From Henricia sp. BOLD:AAB3569 (lineage: Eukaryota > Echinodermata > Asteroidea > Spinulosida > Echinasteridae): 64,000 nt of DNA. The stretch is from the NCBI GenBank assembly GCA_037783545.1, contig JBBELK010000298.1, positions 3,162,001 to 3,226,000 on the forward strand, in the 5' to 3' direction. The first letter of the stretch is position 1, and every line of letters starts with the position of its first letter. The notes under the pieces were generated by a model. That model saw only the letters and a list, made by a program, of their open reading frames with translations. It searched no databases and was not told where the DNA came from. Both the position numbers and the translations under genes were made by a program. Of the stretch, positions 22,615 through 35,934 are shown piece after piece.

Positions 22615-24424
22615 GGAGAGGAAAAGAAAATGGTAAAGAAAAATAGATAAAAAGAAAGAATAATGGTCACAATAAGAGTGTCTTGTTGTCTTGTGTTTTG
22701 TTTGTTTTGTGGCTGGTGGAGGGACCTCGCGTCGCCTCCGTATAATTGCCTCGGCACGATGGTTAGTTCTAGTTTGTTTCGAATTTCTTTCCTAATAGAA
22801 ATGTTATGTTTCCTGTTTGGAAACTGTGTACATTTTCTGAACGCATTTGTAGATTTGATAATGGCGTCGCATTTTTTATAGACCTAACCGCTTTCTTATT
22901 GTACACTGGGAGAAAATGATCCCACGAGCTCCTACAGAAAAGCGTACATGTAAACAAAGGATGGCGTTAATATATGTTAGGCCTACCACGCGTGGAGATT
23001 TTCTAATCTTTCTATCAACCAATCACACTATAGCAAAACATGTATTCACACTTCATAATGCTAATCCAGCTTACACATGCGCTCTAGTGTGGCTCTTGCC
23101 GAAACCAATCAGCGTTCAGCAACTTAACCACGTGACCCCACGTGACAATCTTTTTGTAAACGTAGGTAACCCCTGGTATTGCACTACATACACTAGCACA
23201 ATTAGTGGCATGCGAGTTCAGGACCGACACTTGGCGCGCTTTTTGGTGTCGAAATTGTATGGGTGTTATCCTATAGCCTAGGATACGCAATGTTTGGCAA
23301 AAATAAGCAATAAACAACCAGTACGGTACACCCTCCCCAGGAGCTCGCGATATTTCACTTGGAATGTTTTGCGGTTTGAAAAAAAGTTTAACTCGGTCCG
23401 AGCATTACATTTTTGATTTTGTAACATCAATTTAGTTGCGTTATTCTTTCGTTGTAGATGTATGCGGAGTTTTGAATCTTGCAATCCATTTGTGGACAGT
23501 CAGGATCATTGTCTGTATGATGAAGCTAAGTTTTAGGTAGTTTTTATGGAAAAGAGTTATGGTCGGACATCTTTCACAAGTTAGGTTTTTGAGGATTGAG
23601 AAGTGTCTTTTTGTCGCAGTTCAATGAAACAAACCTGTAAATATGAAATTTAATCAATTAAGATCCATGGACTTGTGAAGGTTTGTGAGGACTTGAGATC
23701 ATTCTCGAACCCCCGTAATCTTCTGGAGCCAAAGAGCTGAACATGCACGAGGAATATTGGCGACTGTATTCTTCGTGCACCTCGTCGACGTGGTGGCAAT
23801 ATTTCGCAAGCAAGTTTCTCTCCCGCGTCCATTCTCCCCGGGTCCATATACCGCCTGGATGTGTTCGAAGCAGACGCCTTGCTGAATCAATATTCCACTG
23901 CCTTGCCTGTAGGGAGCTCTTTTGCCCTTCGCACACAGTACTCGGACTTGAAGAAAAACAAGCGGCCCAAAGGAGAGATTCTCTCTGCTGTTGTTGTTTT
24001 CTCTTTTTTAATATTAATCCCTGCAGTTCTTAGCGTGTTGGTTTCGCACCTCGAGACTTCCCCGAGAACTCGGGTCGGCGTCCGGGGTCCTATATAATTT
24101 TGTCTACTATAGTGCGTGTACAGTGAACCCGCAACAATATTGACCAAGTTGAAGATTATCTGGGACAGCGACCGTGACTGGACCTTAAACTTGTTTCTTG
24201 GTTGTGGATTCGTGTTAAAGAGATTACATATTACTAGAAAAGTGTTACGAACGGCGTGATTGAGGATGTGTGTGATAAAAACCATCAACCTGTGCATAAG
24301 TCAGCTTAGTACCTGATCTATACGTTCCGAGGACAAACTGAACAACTGTGTCCATGATTTCAAGAAAGTGTGCAAAGCCTCTGTCCTATAGGCTGATTCC
24401 CCAGCTATACTGCACAGGAAACGG

Positions 24425-24680
24425 AGCCATTGACACATTTCAAATGATAAGCACTTACAGCGTCGTTTCAGATGTTGGGCCATTGTGTTAAGTCACGCTT
24501 CTTTTCATCTGCAAATTTTATCACCAAAAAAAGCACCGAGACCCTAATTTTCGATGGCAATTTGAAATTCCTCTATAATACCACATACACAGTGTAGTAG
24601 TCAGGGGCCTAAATTCGTTCACACGAGAGCGCCCTGTAAAGAAATGCGTGTGCACGCGTATTTGTATAGATTCATCTTTA
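24425..24680. repeat. Interspersed repeat, CGTTTCAGATGTTG family, copy 1
   Basis: The first part (AGCGTCGTTTCAGATGTTGG through GAGACCCTAATTTTCGATG) matches 40660-40775 and 61548-61660. The second part (TTCGTTCACACGAGAGCGCC and TGTGCACGCGTATTTG) matches 62900-62995 in inverse orientation. Confidence 0.65.
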
Positions 24681-26616
24681 ATTGTTGTTTTGTTATGAAA
24701 ATATATCATTGCATTGGACAGTTGGATACTTCCATCTTCTACATATTAACTTGAGATGTTTTGGTAAAATCATTGATTACAATTTTGGGACATTGCAAAT
24801 TCTGTACAGGGGCTTGAAACACGCTTCAGCCGGCCTATACATAAAACAAATAGAAAGGAGAATGGCTGTGGATTGGCATGTGTATAGTGAATTCACTCAC
24901 AAAGACACGAACCTCCATGGAGCAACACACAACATTGTCAGCCCAAGAGATAGATTGAAGTTGGCGTGATATTGTAAAACTGCCCATTCCAGATTTGACA
25001 CATTAACAAGACACGGCCAAGGTTGCTAAGCATCACTGATGTTAGATCGTTATTTTTGTCCACAGTGGCATAAACAAGAAAGGTAAAACCAAAACGATCG
25101 AAGGCCTATCACGAGTAGGCTGCCAAAAGAAACAAGCCGGCTTCGCTCCTTCCCACCCACAGAGGCTCGAGATTTCGATTTCTTAGCGGAAGCCTCTGCT
25201 TCCGACGGCTTGTCAAGATCGTCACGCGGTTGAGATGACGTCTCAATCCGAGCGTTACAATACTCAAAAAATGGAAAACATTGAGAGATGGGGATGAAAG
25301 GAGAGAGAGGAGAAAATATTATGAATGCTTCAGATTTTGTCGATATTTTCCCCTCGGCTTGTCTGGCAGGGAGAGGGTTTTTTGTTGGGAAGTTGTGAGG
25401 AGGCAATCCGTGCATGCTTGAGGTACCACGTGAAGTGGAACTGGTTTCACCAAGAGCTATAGATTTCTGAAGAAACTGTTGAGTTTTTTTTAAGGAGTTT
25501 CAAATTCATGTAAACCCAACCTTACTTCATTCGCACTTCTGGTGTCACGCAAGGCTAGGGCCACGGGTGGTAAAGCAGCAGCATTTTTGTTCTTCTTTGG
25601 AAAGAACTTCACCTACCGGACGTCAGGATCCAACCACTTGTGTTCTGATTTACTGCTGCCGGGGCACTTAAAACCTCGCAAATTTGTCTTCCTCCTCGCC
25701 CAAATACCTACCTACCACCGGCAGGTCATGGGCCGCCCGGACGAGCCCTGTGAGTGACTGCGGCTCCTCTACCAAAGTGGTCAAACAAGACAAAAATAAA
25801 CCAAGATGTGAGGGCATTCATCGGTGTTTGTTTGATTGGGGCGCGTTTGTTGTCTGGCGCGTCTGCCAAGGTTCATGTCCGGTTGAGGACCCGGGCGGAC
25901 TTGACGGGGCCAGAAGGGGCTTCTTCGCTTTGGTCACCGCTTCACCTTGTTCGTTTTTCTCTCCCTCGATCAGTAGTCGGTTTAAAACGAGATCTGCTCT
26001 CGATTTGGCGAGTGGGTTTATCAGCAATGGCGCGACCTAATAACCTCCTTTGATTACAGTGTTTTTTTAGATCAATAATGGTATCTCAGGCCGCTTGACA
26101 CCGTGTGAAGATAAATGCCCGGCAAATCTGGCAAAGCAGGCAGCCGGGCTTTGCTCAGTCACAAACCCACCTTTGGCCCCTTATAATACTAATAGCATCT
26201 CGGAATATATACACAAAAGGCGACCCCCAGATCATAATTACAACACCGCTGCTCGAGCCTAACAAACAATGTCCTACTTTTTCCCCTTTCTCTCTGGCTA
26301 CCCAAGTAGGGCGATCTAATATACACATAAGATTGATAACAGTCGGGTTCTCTTGTGTTTCTGGCTTTTTTTAGATACATTTGTGTACCGGGGCAAATTA
26401 TACTTCGCTATATACTGTTGCGGCTAGCTAACGGCGCGGCCCTGTTCGCTGCCGCTTGGACCAGGCAGGGCGAAGTACCATTCACCCGAGTACTGCATTG
26501 TTCAGTTATTGCCGGGGAATTAACACAACATGAGATAGACCGAATGTATAGTGATACTAAAATACACACGAAAGGAGAACTCCCGAACCTTATTCTCAAA
26601 CCCTCATCCACGAGAG

Positions 26617-26884
26617 TTAAAGGAGCTTGTCCAGATTTTTCCAGAAAATGGATTTCGTTACAATCATATAAAATACCTCCCCAAAATATCGACGGGTAGA
26701 AAACAGAAAATTTGCAATCTCCAATTTGGATGTGGAAGCAAAAAGATCGGTGTGATCACTGCAAGAAGAATATGACAAATGATATAGCATCAAAATCTCA
26801 AACCCTTACAAAAATATGGGGGGGGGGGGGGGGGGGGGCGGTGAGGGATAGTCAAAAATGTGATCTGGACACACACTCCTTTAA
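26617..26884. mobile_element. TTAA MITE, AGGAGCTTGTCCAG family, copy 1, with poly-G expansion
   Basis: TTAA (26617) AGGAGCTTGTCCAG at the left; CTGGACACACACTCCT TTAA (26881) at the right. The interior shares GAAAATGGATTTCGTT, ATATAAAATACCTCCCCAAA and GTATCAAAATCTCAA-type words with 27196-27559. Bases 26818-26838 are a run of G where copy 2 has only a short G-rich word. Confidence 0.87.
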
Positions 26885-27195
26885 AAAAAATTCCCCCACG
26901 CTTTAAACTGCGGTTTTTATGTTCAAATGCATTGGAAGTAACTAACACTTGTTATAAGATATTTGGTTATAACGCGTGAGTGATTCGCGTGTATCCATGA
27001 GGAAAATATCGAATCAAACGGTTAAATAAATTTCAACCTCTAGCCGAGGGTGGAAAAATCCGATCGTTAGGAGTTGTGTAGAACATTTGCTGTGTGTTGA
27101 TGAAGGGTGAACAACGCTGCACAGTCACGCTCTGATGGCGCGAAGGATTTTTTCCTGCGACCAAAACGATGAACAAACAAAAAATCCTTATACAT

Positions 27196-27559
27196 TTAAA
27201 GTAGCTTGTTCAATTTTTTTTTCTTCTAGAAAATGGATTTCGTTCTAACCTAACAATCATATAAAATGCCTCCCCAAAATACTATCCATGGGAAGAAAAC
27301 AGGAAATTTGCAATCTCTAATTTAGACGTGGAAGCAAAAGGGTTGGTGTAATCACTGCAGTGCTTTATATAACCGGATGAATTCGTTTGCAAAACATCGG
27401 TGGTTTTTTTTAATGATATTCTTGAAAATATACGGATTCAGAGCGGGAAATTTCAGAACGGTAACGAGAAAAATATGACATGATATGGTATCAAAATCTC
27501 AACACCTATGAGGTAAGTGGGGAGTGGGTGTGAAAAGTGATCTGGTCATGCCTCTTTAA
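27196..27559. mobile_element. TTAA MITE, AGGAGCTTGTCCAG family, copy 2
   Basis: Flanked by TTAA at 27196 and 27556. Longer than copy 1 by an internal segment (about 27360-27460). The G-rich word corresponding to the poly-G of copy 1 reads GTGGGGAGTGGGTGTG. Confidence 0.85.
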
Positions 27560-27915
27560 TAAATACCAGTGATACAGCATAGAAAAAAATACGTGGTTCC
27601 GCTAAAAAAAAAAGTTGTCATTCAATACGCCAGTGATTATGAACTAAAGATTAGCTTCTATTGAGGGAAATACTTCCGGCATGGGCTTTCAAAACTAACT
27701 ATCTAGAAAAACGTGCAAACAATGACTGTTGCGTGCATTAATTTTGTTGTTGACAAGTGCACGAGTATTTTCAACTGTCTGGGTTATAAACAAGTATAGG
27801 AGAAAGAGTTGTGGGCACGCACGTATGGCATAAAAGGTGTTTTTCAAGCTGTGTTTCCGGTTTTAAACTTTTTTACTTTGAGCTGATATAGAAGTTGATG
27901 TTTGGTTTTTGCCCA

Positions 27916-28040
27916 GCGGCCATTTTGGGGGCAATCACATTGTCATTGTGTGTCATGCACGATGAGGGACGTTTTGGATTATTTTCATATACAATGTAAT
28001 TTGAATAAGAAAATCTGCCCCTTAACATGGCCGCCGGTGC
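27916..28040. mobile_element. GCGGCCATGACAGG TIR element, copy 1
   Basis: The left arm GCGGCCATTTTGGGGGCA pairs with the right arm TGCCCCTTAACATGGCCGC. Related elements lie at 34988-35090 and 62508-62618. All three include an ATTTAAAT- or TAATTTGAAT-like middle. Confidence 0.7.
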
Positions 28041-29339
28041 AAGGGGTATATATTGAGGTAAAACAATTGAAACAAGGAGTAATCATGAAACGTATACATA
28101 ATATGCATTCGATGTTGTAATGCAATGGCCACAATTTACACAAAGACATAGGCCGTATTTATTTGACAGGTTCTTAGCGCTTTTAAATATAAGACCCATC
28201 CGCGAATGGGCACGTCCCCAGTCACAACACTTCACAAAGTCAGTCGAAGCTTCGTCACGCGATTGGGGATACTCGGTCAAGTAGATTCGCCAGACATTTT
28301 GTTGACCATAGCGACCGTGCAGGGACGGAACAACGTATAAAGAGGAAAACTATGAATTAAACAGCGTATAATTTCGTGCCTATTTCTTCCTCGGTTTTGC
28401 GATTTCAGCGTGCGTGCAGTCAGCCCAGTGCAAATACATTTGTCATACTCGATGTAGACCACTCGTGTCTGGCTACGGCGGGGATTGAGCGCTAATACGG
28501 CACCGCGGGATCTCATCAAAACCGGCCACCACGCGCACTTATGTCCCCGCTGGTGTAATAATTAACACCTTAAGACGGCCCGCCACGATGCTTCATTTGG
28601 GGCGGAATATAATATGAGTTTTCTTCGCCATCTTTGCATGCGAGTCTGTGGTTGTTCGTAACCTGTGGGTTTAATAAAGAGCGCGCAGCAATCCGGCGTC
28701 GGCGCGCCAAGCGAGCCACGGGGACCGGGGCAATCCGGGGCCGGCCGGGGCAGGACCACGGGTGCGAGTCTGATTGTGTTACGGGGACCTGCTAGGCATT
28801 AGTGACGTCATGCTTCGCTGGCAGTCTTTATGGTTTCGTGTCGTGGTATTAATACCGGGAAGAAAAGAGAACCCACAATCATTATTACTGCACGTTCGTC
28901 GTACAAGTGTAATGGTTTTCCTGCCCCCCGAGGACCCGTGCGTGTCTCGCTCTGCGCAGTGTAATGATTATGATTTCTTAATAATCAGAGCTTGTTGCTT
29001 CCAAATAGCGCCCTCACACGACCGGCAGAGAAATGCTCCCGGGAAAATGCTGATGTAAAAAGTAAAATAGTGGTTAAAGGAGAAGTGTGCCCAAGAAACA
29101 AAATACATACATTAGCTTTCTCGAGACAGTCCTGACATGATCATGTGAGACGTGATCAGTCATGGGACCATCGAAACGAGGTTAAACACGTGTCAACCCG
29201 TATATGCTAACCGAACGCCACAATGCAAGCTGCGTTCGGATTAGTTCGAAGAATGTAGCTCACTGTGTGATTGGATAGCATTAGTGATAAAAGCTGCGCT
29301 TTCATTGGCTAGCAGATTGAGGAATTAGTGGCGGGAAAA

Positions 29340-29445
29340 CTGTCTGTATAGACACTACCTGATTGGTCAAATTGCTCTTGCAACGGACGCTTTAATACTA
29401 GCCAGTGTTTAGAGCCATTTACCATAGCAACTGACGTCATGTCAT
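29340..29445 (+). repeat. CRE-carrying repeat, partial copy 2
   Basis: Weak but ordered similarity to 9150-9210 (CAACGGACGCTTTAATACTA, CCAGTGTTTAGAGCCATTTA), ending ACTGACGTCATG. Confidence 0.5.
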
Positions 29446-30594
29446 ATATGTGACGCCGGGGAAGGAGGCACAATTACCACAAAATGACCAACACCGACGC
29501 TAAATCAACATATATGACAATATGTTCCTTCGTTTGAATTATTAGGGCAGGAGAAAACGTGTGTGTATTTTACGCCAAACGAGCCAAACCACGGAAACTG
29601 GACCAAATGATCGGTTGCCAGTTAGCCGAGTTTCCCCCCTCCTTTCAATCATGCCGATCGGCGGGAACTATAAACACGAACGGGAGGAGATAACGGCCCG
29701 CACAACACGGCTACTGTTATACGCACACGCGCACGCTACTGTTGTCGGCTTGTCTTGATTAAAATGACGTAACTATAGGCGGGAGAAAACTGCCGCGATC
29801 AGGCGCCGGCGCGCCGCACCAACTGAAACATTTTCTTCATTATCAGTTGACGCGTTGGACAACTAAAGGCGCCATCACTTTTGTTTATATTCGGATGGGG
29901 AGGGACATTTGTCACGGGTGCTTTGAGTTCCGAACGGCTCTCATCTTATTCTCCATGTCTGCCCCTCTTCCATTTTATTATCTAGACACATACATTAATA
30001 ATATTTTTCTGTTCTGCGCGCGTAAAACTTTATAAAAATCGTAAAAAAGGGGAAGCGACAGAGCAAAGTGCAACGCGGCTGTATAAATGTATACACTGTA
30101 TATACAAGACGCTCTTTGGGTGAATTGTATCCGCAACAATTAAGCAAGCTGGACAAGGGGAGTCCTTTTAAAAATCGGCGGAGTTAAAAGAGGGGTGCGC
30201 CGGTTCGGTAAAATGCTGCCGGGGTTGGCGATCGCTGGCCTTGTATCGGTTTTTGAACTCGGACGATGAACCACTTCTTGGACACAACATGTATATAAAG
30301 CAGAAGTACGCGGGGAAGATTTCAAGATTTCCCGCATGCGTATTTATCTCAGAAGTACAGTAATCAATCATACACTGTTAGACGGAGAATCCCTGTACAC
30401 TTGAAATCAAAAGTGAGGGAAAAGCCACACTTTTCTTCAGAAACGGGTTCAAAACACATATTTTTGAAGATAAAAATATTTTGTTTAATGCGTTCTAGGT
30501 ACGATCCGTGCGTTCTGAGTAACTAAGGTAAGAAAATAGGAAATTGTCGTAATGTATGCAAATTCCATGCATACCTACTATAAATTAACAGACC

Positions 30595-30740
30595 ATAAAG
30601 CTTGTCCGGGGCTTGTCCTATACCTACCAACAACGGTACACAAAATGAATTCCAAACCATAGAGATCCAGTTTAAAGTCACATGTGAATGAAATAGCTCA
30701 TCACTAGGCAATGTCACAAGAAAAACCCATGGATTTACGA
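30595..30740 (-). repeat. Repeat family GTGATGAGCTATTTCATTC, copy 1
   Basis: The minus strand contains CATGGGTTTTTCTTGTGACA, TAGTGATGAGCTATTTCATT and GGACAAGC. Other copies are 39717-39775, 52628-52715 and 62647-62830. Confidence 0.7.
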
Positions 30741-30859
30741 AAACGAAAACGAAAAATTGCAACGTGAAACAAGCCATGCAGCCGCAGTCAGTGATATTGG
30801 CCTATACATGATATGCGATGTCTTTGGTACAAAAGGCGTCGTATCTCCGAAAGGGATAG

Positions 30860-31000
30860 TTATAGAATACTAAAGTGACGTCATTTACCAGGGTAACTGG
30901 GTCTGAACATTCGATAGTAATCTGAAACGTCCATTGCAATAGCGCAGGGAAATAGTTCACCGGTTTCAGTGTAGAGCCAGTGGCAACACACAAAGGGTGG
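30860..31000 (-). mobile_element. CRE-carrying repeat, copy 3 (inverted)
   Basis: The reverse complement of this stretch matches 9076-9225 along its length, including CTACACTGAAACCGGTGAAC and GCAATGGACGTTTCAGATTA, and ends near the TGACGTCA at 30876. Confidence 0.7.
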
Positions 31001-32713
31001 CGTTTTCAAGTACTTTGTTGCTTGTACATGTACATTGCATTGATTTGCGCATGAACCATCTGCTAAAACAATAAACCGTGCGCGATCTCAAAACGGTTTG
31101 TTCTCGTTCGCCATAATTCCACCCTGTGCAAATTAGTCCGACGCTCGTTTGCCAGTCTGCTTGTTCAAAACAACATGCAAAACCCGCTAATCGGCCACAA
31201 CCGTGCAGTTTTTGTTTATTAGCCGTTAAGTGCGTCGCCTCGTCGTCCAGACGCCAGACGTCTCGCACGGTGCGTGTGTATGAGCGTTGTCTTGTGGCTT
31301 CCGAATTGAGCAGAGGTCCTCAACACGTCTCGACCAGCTGCAAAGCTCTGTCCTCGGGTCGTATACTATGCCCTCACCAGACCCAAGTAATTATTTTTGT
31401 CAGTCGAGAGATAGTTTTGGGTTTTGCGATGAGCGTTCGGCCTTGGTCCGTGCTAGTCGTTTTGCCATTGACTCGAGTCAGTGAATGTTTTTACTGAAAG
31501 AATTTTGATTTGCCGACAATGTTCATGAATTCAAATGACACCAAGACAACGATGGTTAGTTTAGGACTGGTATATACGATCAGTAAAAGACTCGGGTTCG
31601 AGTCCCGGAAGAAAATCACCAGTGACAAAGTATACAAATAAAAGGTTTTCTTAAATGACTTTTTGTTTAGTCATTCAGATTTTTTTCTGAGAGGTGGGGG
31701 TGCTGCTATATATAGTCATGCAGAGAACCCACAATTGAAAAACAAGGATACAATACATTTCAAACAGTAGCCCGTTGATCCATAAATGTGGGTATTCTTG
31801 CAAATGACCTATTAATTTAAAACTGAGAAACCAGTAGGCCTACATATCAGGAATCCACGGAAAATGACACCAACTTTTTTTACACAATTCTATGGAGACT
31901 TCCTCTGCTGTTCATGTAAATTCTCATAGCATAAAATCATCTTTTTCTGCGCCATGAGCATCTTTTTTGATGGATACCGGCGCATTATAAATTTTCATTA
32001 TTATTATTATTATTATAGGATACTTGCAAGTATAGCTGTAGAAACAGCCATTAAATTCTCTGAAATTCATTCGAACATGAAAAACCTATCATCTAGCATA
32101 TTTTCATGTAGGCCTATATACTTTGAACATGCACGTTTGGCGTGCTACATATTGGTACACGAGTACTAAAAGTTCGTGTCAAAGCTCACAAAGTTTGACG
32201 ACTTATAAAGTTCAATAAATTTTATTCATATACATATTTTATTCGAAATAAATTAACGTTATGCGAATTTGATGATGCAATGATAATTTAATTATGTGTA
32301 CACATTATGAATTCCAGGTTTAAATTAATCAAAACGTGGCCCAAAGGTATACCTTTAAAGACACGTTAAGTACTGTGCTGAAAAGCAACGCCTCCTCAAA
32401 AACCAGACCCTTATAAGTTTTCGTTAAGTAAATTTGATAATCCTTCTGTATAAGCCAGAATTTCAACGCCACACAGACACGAAAGGTAAACTTTGCCGAG
32501 ACGAGACCGGGCTGAAGTGTAAAGCCCACCGCTCTCTTATCGGACCTAGGCGTCTCGGGGAGCGATGTATTTGGTGTGAAGTGGCGTGTTATCTCGCCCG
32601 TGCCCACCGTGTCAAGATACGATGGCACCGGGGCTACTTGCGATTGGCGACCGCCCTAGGCATGTCAGTCGATACCCCCTTAAGGCGGGATAAAACAAAT
32701 ATAATAATCAAAA

Positions 32714-33262
32714 CAAGTCTTAATTCTGTTAATTTTGTTTTACCCAATTTTAAACATCATACATGTTATATGTCATATTTTCTACATCAGCCGCGATAGA
32801 GCATGCATCTGCCTGGAGAGTCAGAGGTCTCGGGTTCAAATCCAGATAAAGCTCATACAATTTTTCTCTCATAAAATAACAAGTCTTAAATTTGGTAATT
32901 TTGTTTTACCCGATTTAATCCAAAGTTAGACAAAATGAACATCATAACATGTCACCTTTTCTACATCATGCAGCTGGTAGAGCACCTGCCCACAGAGTCA
33001 AAGGTCTCAGGTTCAAATCCTGATAATGACTATATGATTTGTCTCTCATCCCGTGTTTGGTTAGGCACCATGCCAAACACTGCGTGCGTTACCTTGCTCA
33101 ATTGAACACATATGCAAAACCGAAAGAAAAATTGGGTTCGAAGGGAAACCTGGGGTATACCGCTGTGCCTTATACCTTAGCTGTTAGAGCATCTGCCTGG
33201 AGTATCAGATGTCTCAGGTTCAAACCCCGATCAGGACCGTATAATTTTTTTCTCATTCCGTG
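32714..33262 (+). repeat. Cluster of three tRNA-like repeat units
   Basis: Units at about 32714-32878 and 32880-33056 share AACAAGTCTTAA, TTTTGTTTTACCC, a TTTTCTACATCA word, then a tRNA-like piece (CAGCTGGTAGAGCACCTGCC and B box GGTTCAAATCC). A third piece at 33168-33262 carries TAGCTGTTAGAGCATCTGCC and GGTTCAAACCCC. The A- and B-box words resemble a class I tRNA but the cloverleaf is not complete, so I call them SINE or tRNA pseudogene units. Confidence 0.7.
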
Positions 33263-34987
33263 TTTTGGTCCTTTCTACACGAGGAAAGAGACTTGAGTAG
33301 AACTAGTCTCCTTATCAGTCATTTATCGCGGACATAAGATCAGTGTCGCGCGACACGGTGTGCCCTTTGATTAAGGGGCAATCGCGCAATAATTAGTACG
33401 ACTTGTGAGGCGTCATTTAGTCGTGAATCGAGGTATAACAAAAATCGGTCTGTCCAACCGAAGTTTGCAAGCCCAAGCCGGACGCCACATTGAACACACT
33501 CCCCATTTGTGCATTGCTGATAATTTTTATAATTTTAAAATAAATTACAGGTCTTAATCGATTTTTAGGGTTATTTATCAGTCGCCCCTTTTCGTATATC
33601 TGCGCGTGCACCGCCCTCGTAGTGTGGACCAAACTTTTGACAACATTGAACGGACCAGACTTTAGGCGCTGTGGCGTGCCGCTAGTCCGTCTGCGTTCAA
33701 CCGCACAATTGCCTGCTTGGCCCAGATACAGCAGACCGTTATCTGGTTCCTTGTCTTAACCCCTGACCCCTCTTTCGTCAAATACGTAAACGATTCCGGT
33801 CTAGTCCGAGTTCGGTTCTTTGATAATCGATGTCACCTGTCGAGAGGGCTTTAAAGATGCATTATTTCTGCGCAGTGCCGATTTTAAAAATACATTTTGA
33901 ATTAAAGTTTCGAATTTTGAATTAAATTTGAGTGTGATTTCTTTGTGTTTACCTTGAGTGACATCACAACCTTGCTCATGAATATGTAAATTCGTATTAG
34001 TATAAAACAAAAATCTAGATTTTAACCCCCAAAACAACTTTAAAATAGGGTTTTTATGACTAACTGAATGGAATAGTTGCATAGCAAAGATTTCATCGAT
34101 AAAAAAAATACCATTTCATGAGCCCTTTACAATATTGGCAAAACGGGCGCTCCATTTTTTTCCTCGACCCCATTTTCCACGGTGTTGTTTTATGTGCCTG
34201 CCGAGTGTCCCTTAATCGTCCGTTTTTCATTCTTCGTCGAAGGAAAATTGACAGGAAAAGAGCAAACTCTTCTCGTTTTTCGACGACTTAAAAATCGCAT
34301 TTATTTTAGTCCCTCTCACCTGTCGAACGGGTGTCCGCTTCGCTCCGTCCCACTCGTAAATCCAGCGCCGTTGAAATGATCACAGACGCGGCGGCCGTAA
34401 ATCCGCTCATTTATGGCTCATATTCGGAGATAGGTTTCACTCCTAGGACGAATGCGAGTGTCATTTTTCTTTTACTCGAAATCGGTTAATAAAATATGAA
34501 AAAAATAAGAATCTTCATATCACGTATAGACGTAGCTTGCAAGTCCCTTTGTCAAAAGTGGTACAGTGTATCACATATTTCCCATGACTACGCGTATAAG
34601 CTATACATGGGCATACCTTCGTCAATATATTTCTCAAAACAGCATTTCCAGGGTTCTACAGAAATACTACTTATCAAACATTTTTGTCACTACCGTGATG
34701 AAAAGTCAACATTTTACAGTAGATGTAAAGTCGTATACGCGGCCCCCGATCCTCTGCCCCCTGCTACGCTTTGTAGTTCCGTGAGAATTATTATTATTAT
34801 TATTATTATTATTATTTATTTAGCCATTGCTGCAATACACAAAATAGGCAAGGAGCAACAAAAGTAAAAATTACTGTGATCCAAGGACCTGCTGCCCCAA
34901 GAATGTTGACAACTTTGAGCCAATTTGATTTCCAAAAGCAGTGCTCAAATATTAGGGAAATCAGAAGGCAATAGACACTTTGTACCG

Positions 34988-35090
34988 GCAGCCATGACAG
35001 GGGCAGGTTTTCATATTTAAATGATGTGACAATAGTGCCTACTCGTGCATGATGCACGGTGACAATGTGACTGCCCCCTGTCATGGCCGC
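34988..35090. mobile_element. GCGGCCATGACAGG TIR element, copy 2
   Basis: The left arm GGCAGCCATGACAGGGGCAG pairs with the right arm CTGCCCCCTGTCATGGCCGC. It is the clearest of the three copies and lies immediately upstream of the repeat at 35108-35350. Confidence 0.85.
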
Positions 35091-35107
35091 CCGTGCGACG
35101 GGTCTAT

Positions 35108-35350
35108 TAGCCTTTTGCGTGTGACCTTTGCACTGGCGCCCCGATTCTTCACTTTCAAAATAAGGTGCAGTGTAGAAGTCAACTTGCCAGTAGTGCATAC
35201 CAGTGCCTAGCAGCCAACAGTCTGGATGCTTTATGCCATTCTCTCCTACCATAAACACGATACATGTACATATATGTTGATTCTGTACTTGACACCTGCC
35301 AATTGCACCCGAATACATTAATACATAGCAACAACAAGTTCGTGCTCAGG
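35108..35350 (+). mobile_element. GCCTTTTGCGTG repeat family, copy 2
   Basis: Begins TTAGCCTTTTGCGTGTGACC and carries ATTCTTCACTTTCAAAATA and TGCCATTCTCTCCTACCATA, as in the other copies. Confidence 0.75.
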
Positions 35351-35675
35351 GACATAAGTGTGAAGATTCCCCCTCGGTACAGTTAAGCAATGCACTTGTT
35401 GTCCGCTATAGCCTGGGAACGAGGTTGCCTCTTTGTTAGCACTCGCAATAATGATACAAAAGTCCGTGCACGTGTAATTAGTGACAGCGACCTTGCAACC
35501 AAAAGCGTGTTGCCAATCATTTTTCATTTTCCGATGGTGTCTAGCCTGCCAGTCGAGCTATCACGCTTTTGCGCGATTTTCAAGGATTTTTCTCACCCGT
35601 CTTGTTAGTTTGATGCCTTAATATTGTTTAGAATTTCAGAGCATGTATACAGTGATGTATACCTGCTAGGCAGAC

Positions 35676-35934
35676 CTGGGGCCAATTTCATCAGAAAGAT
35701 ATAGCAGAAAAATATGCTAAATATGCAAATTATATTTGCTTTAAAAAATGGGTGAGCAGTCAAAATTATATGTATGGTGTAATAACTGCCCATATTTGCT
35801 ACTTTTTTATTTTTATAAATGTCGATATCACATAATTTTAAGTGCTAATACATTTTTTTTCAAAGGAAATAACTTTTCCAAAATTGCAATAAGGACATTT
35901 TAATGCTATAAACAGCTTTATGAAATTGGCCCTT
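35676..35934. mobile_element. TIR element, CTGGGGCCAATTTCAT family, copy 1
   Basis: Left end CTGGGGCCAATTTCATCAG; right end TTTATGAAATTGGCCCT. Copy 2 at 50251-50476 has the same termini. The interior is AT-rich and non-coding. Confidence 0.8.

Noticed and set aside
31590-31610. Isolated tRNA B-box word GGGTTCGAGTCCC
   Set aside because: No A box at proper distance and no shared body with the SINE families; too short to call.
32789-33240. Possible functional tRNA genes
   Set aside because: A- and B-box words are present but the acceptor stem and anticodon arm do not form a complete cloverleaf.
34812-35318. 168-residue minus-strand reading frame ending in a hydrophobic tail
   Set aside because: It runs across two repeat elements (34988-35090 and 35108-35350) and has no recognisable domain; a chance frame.
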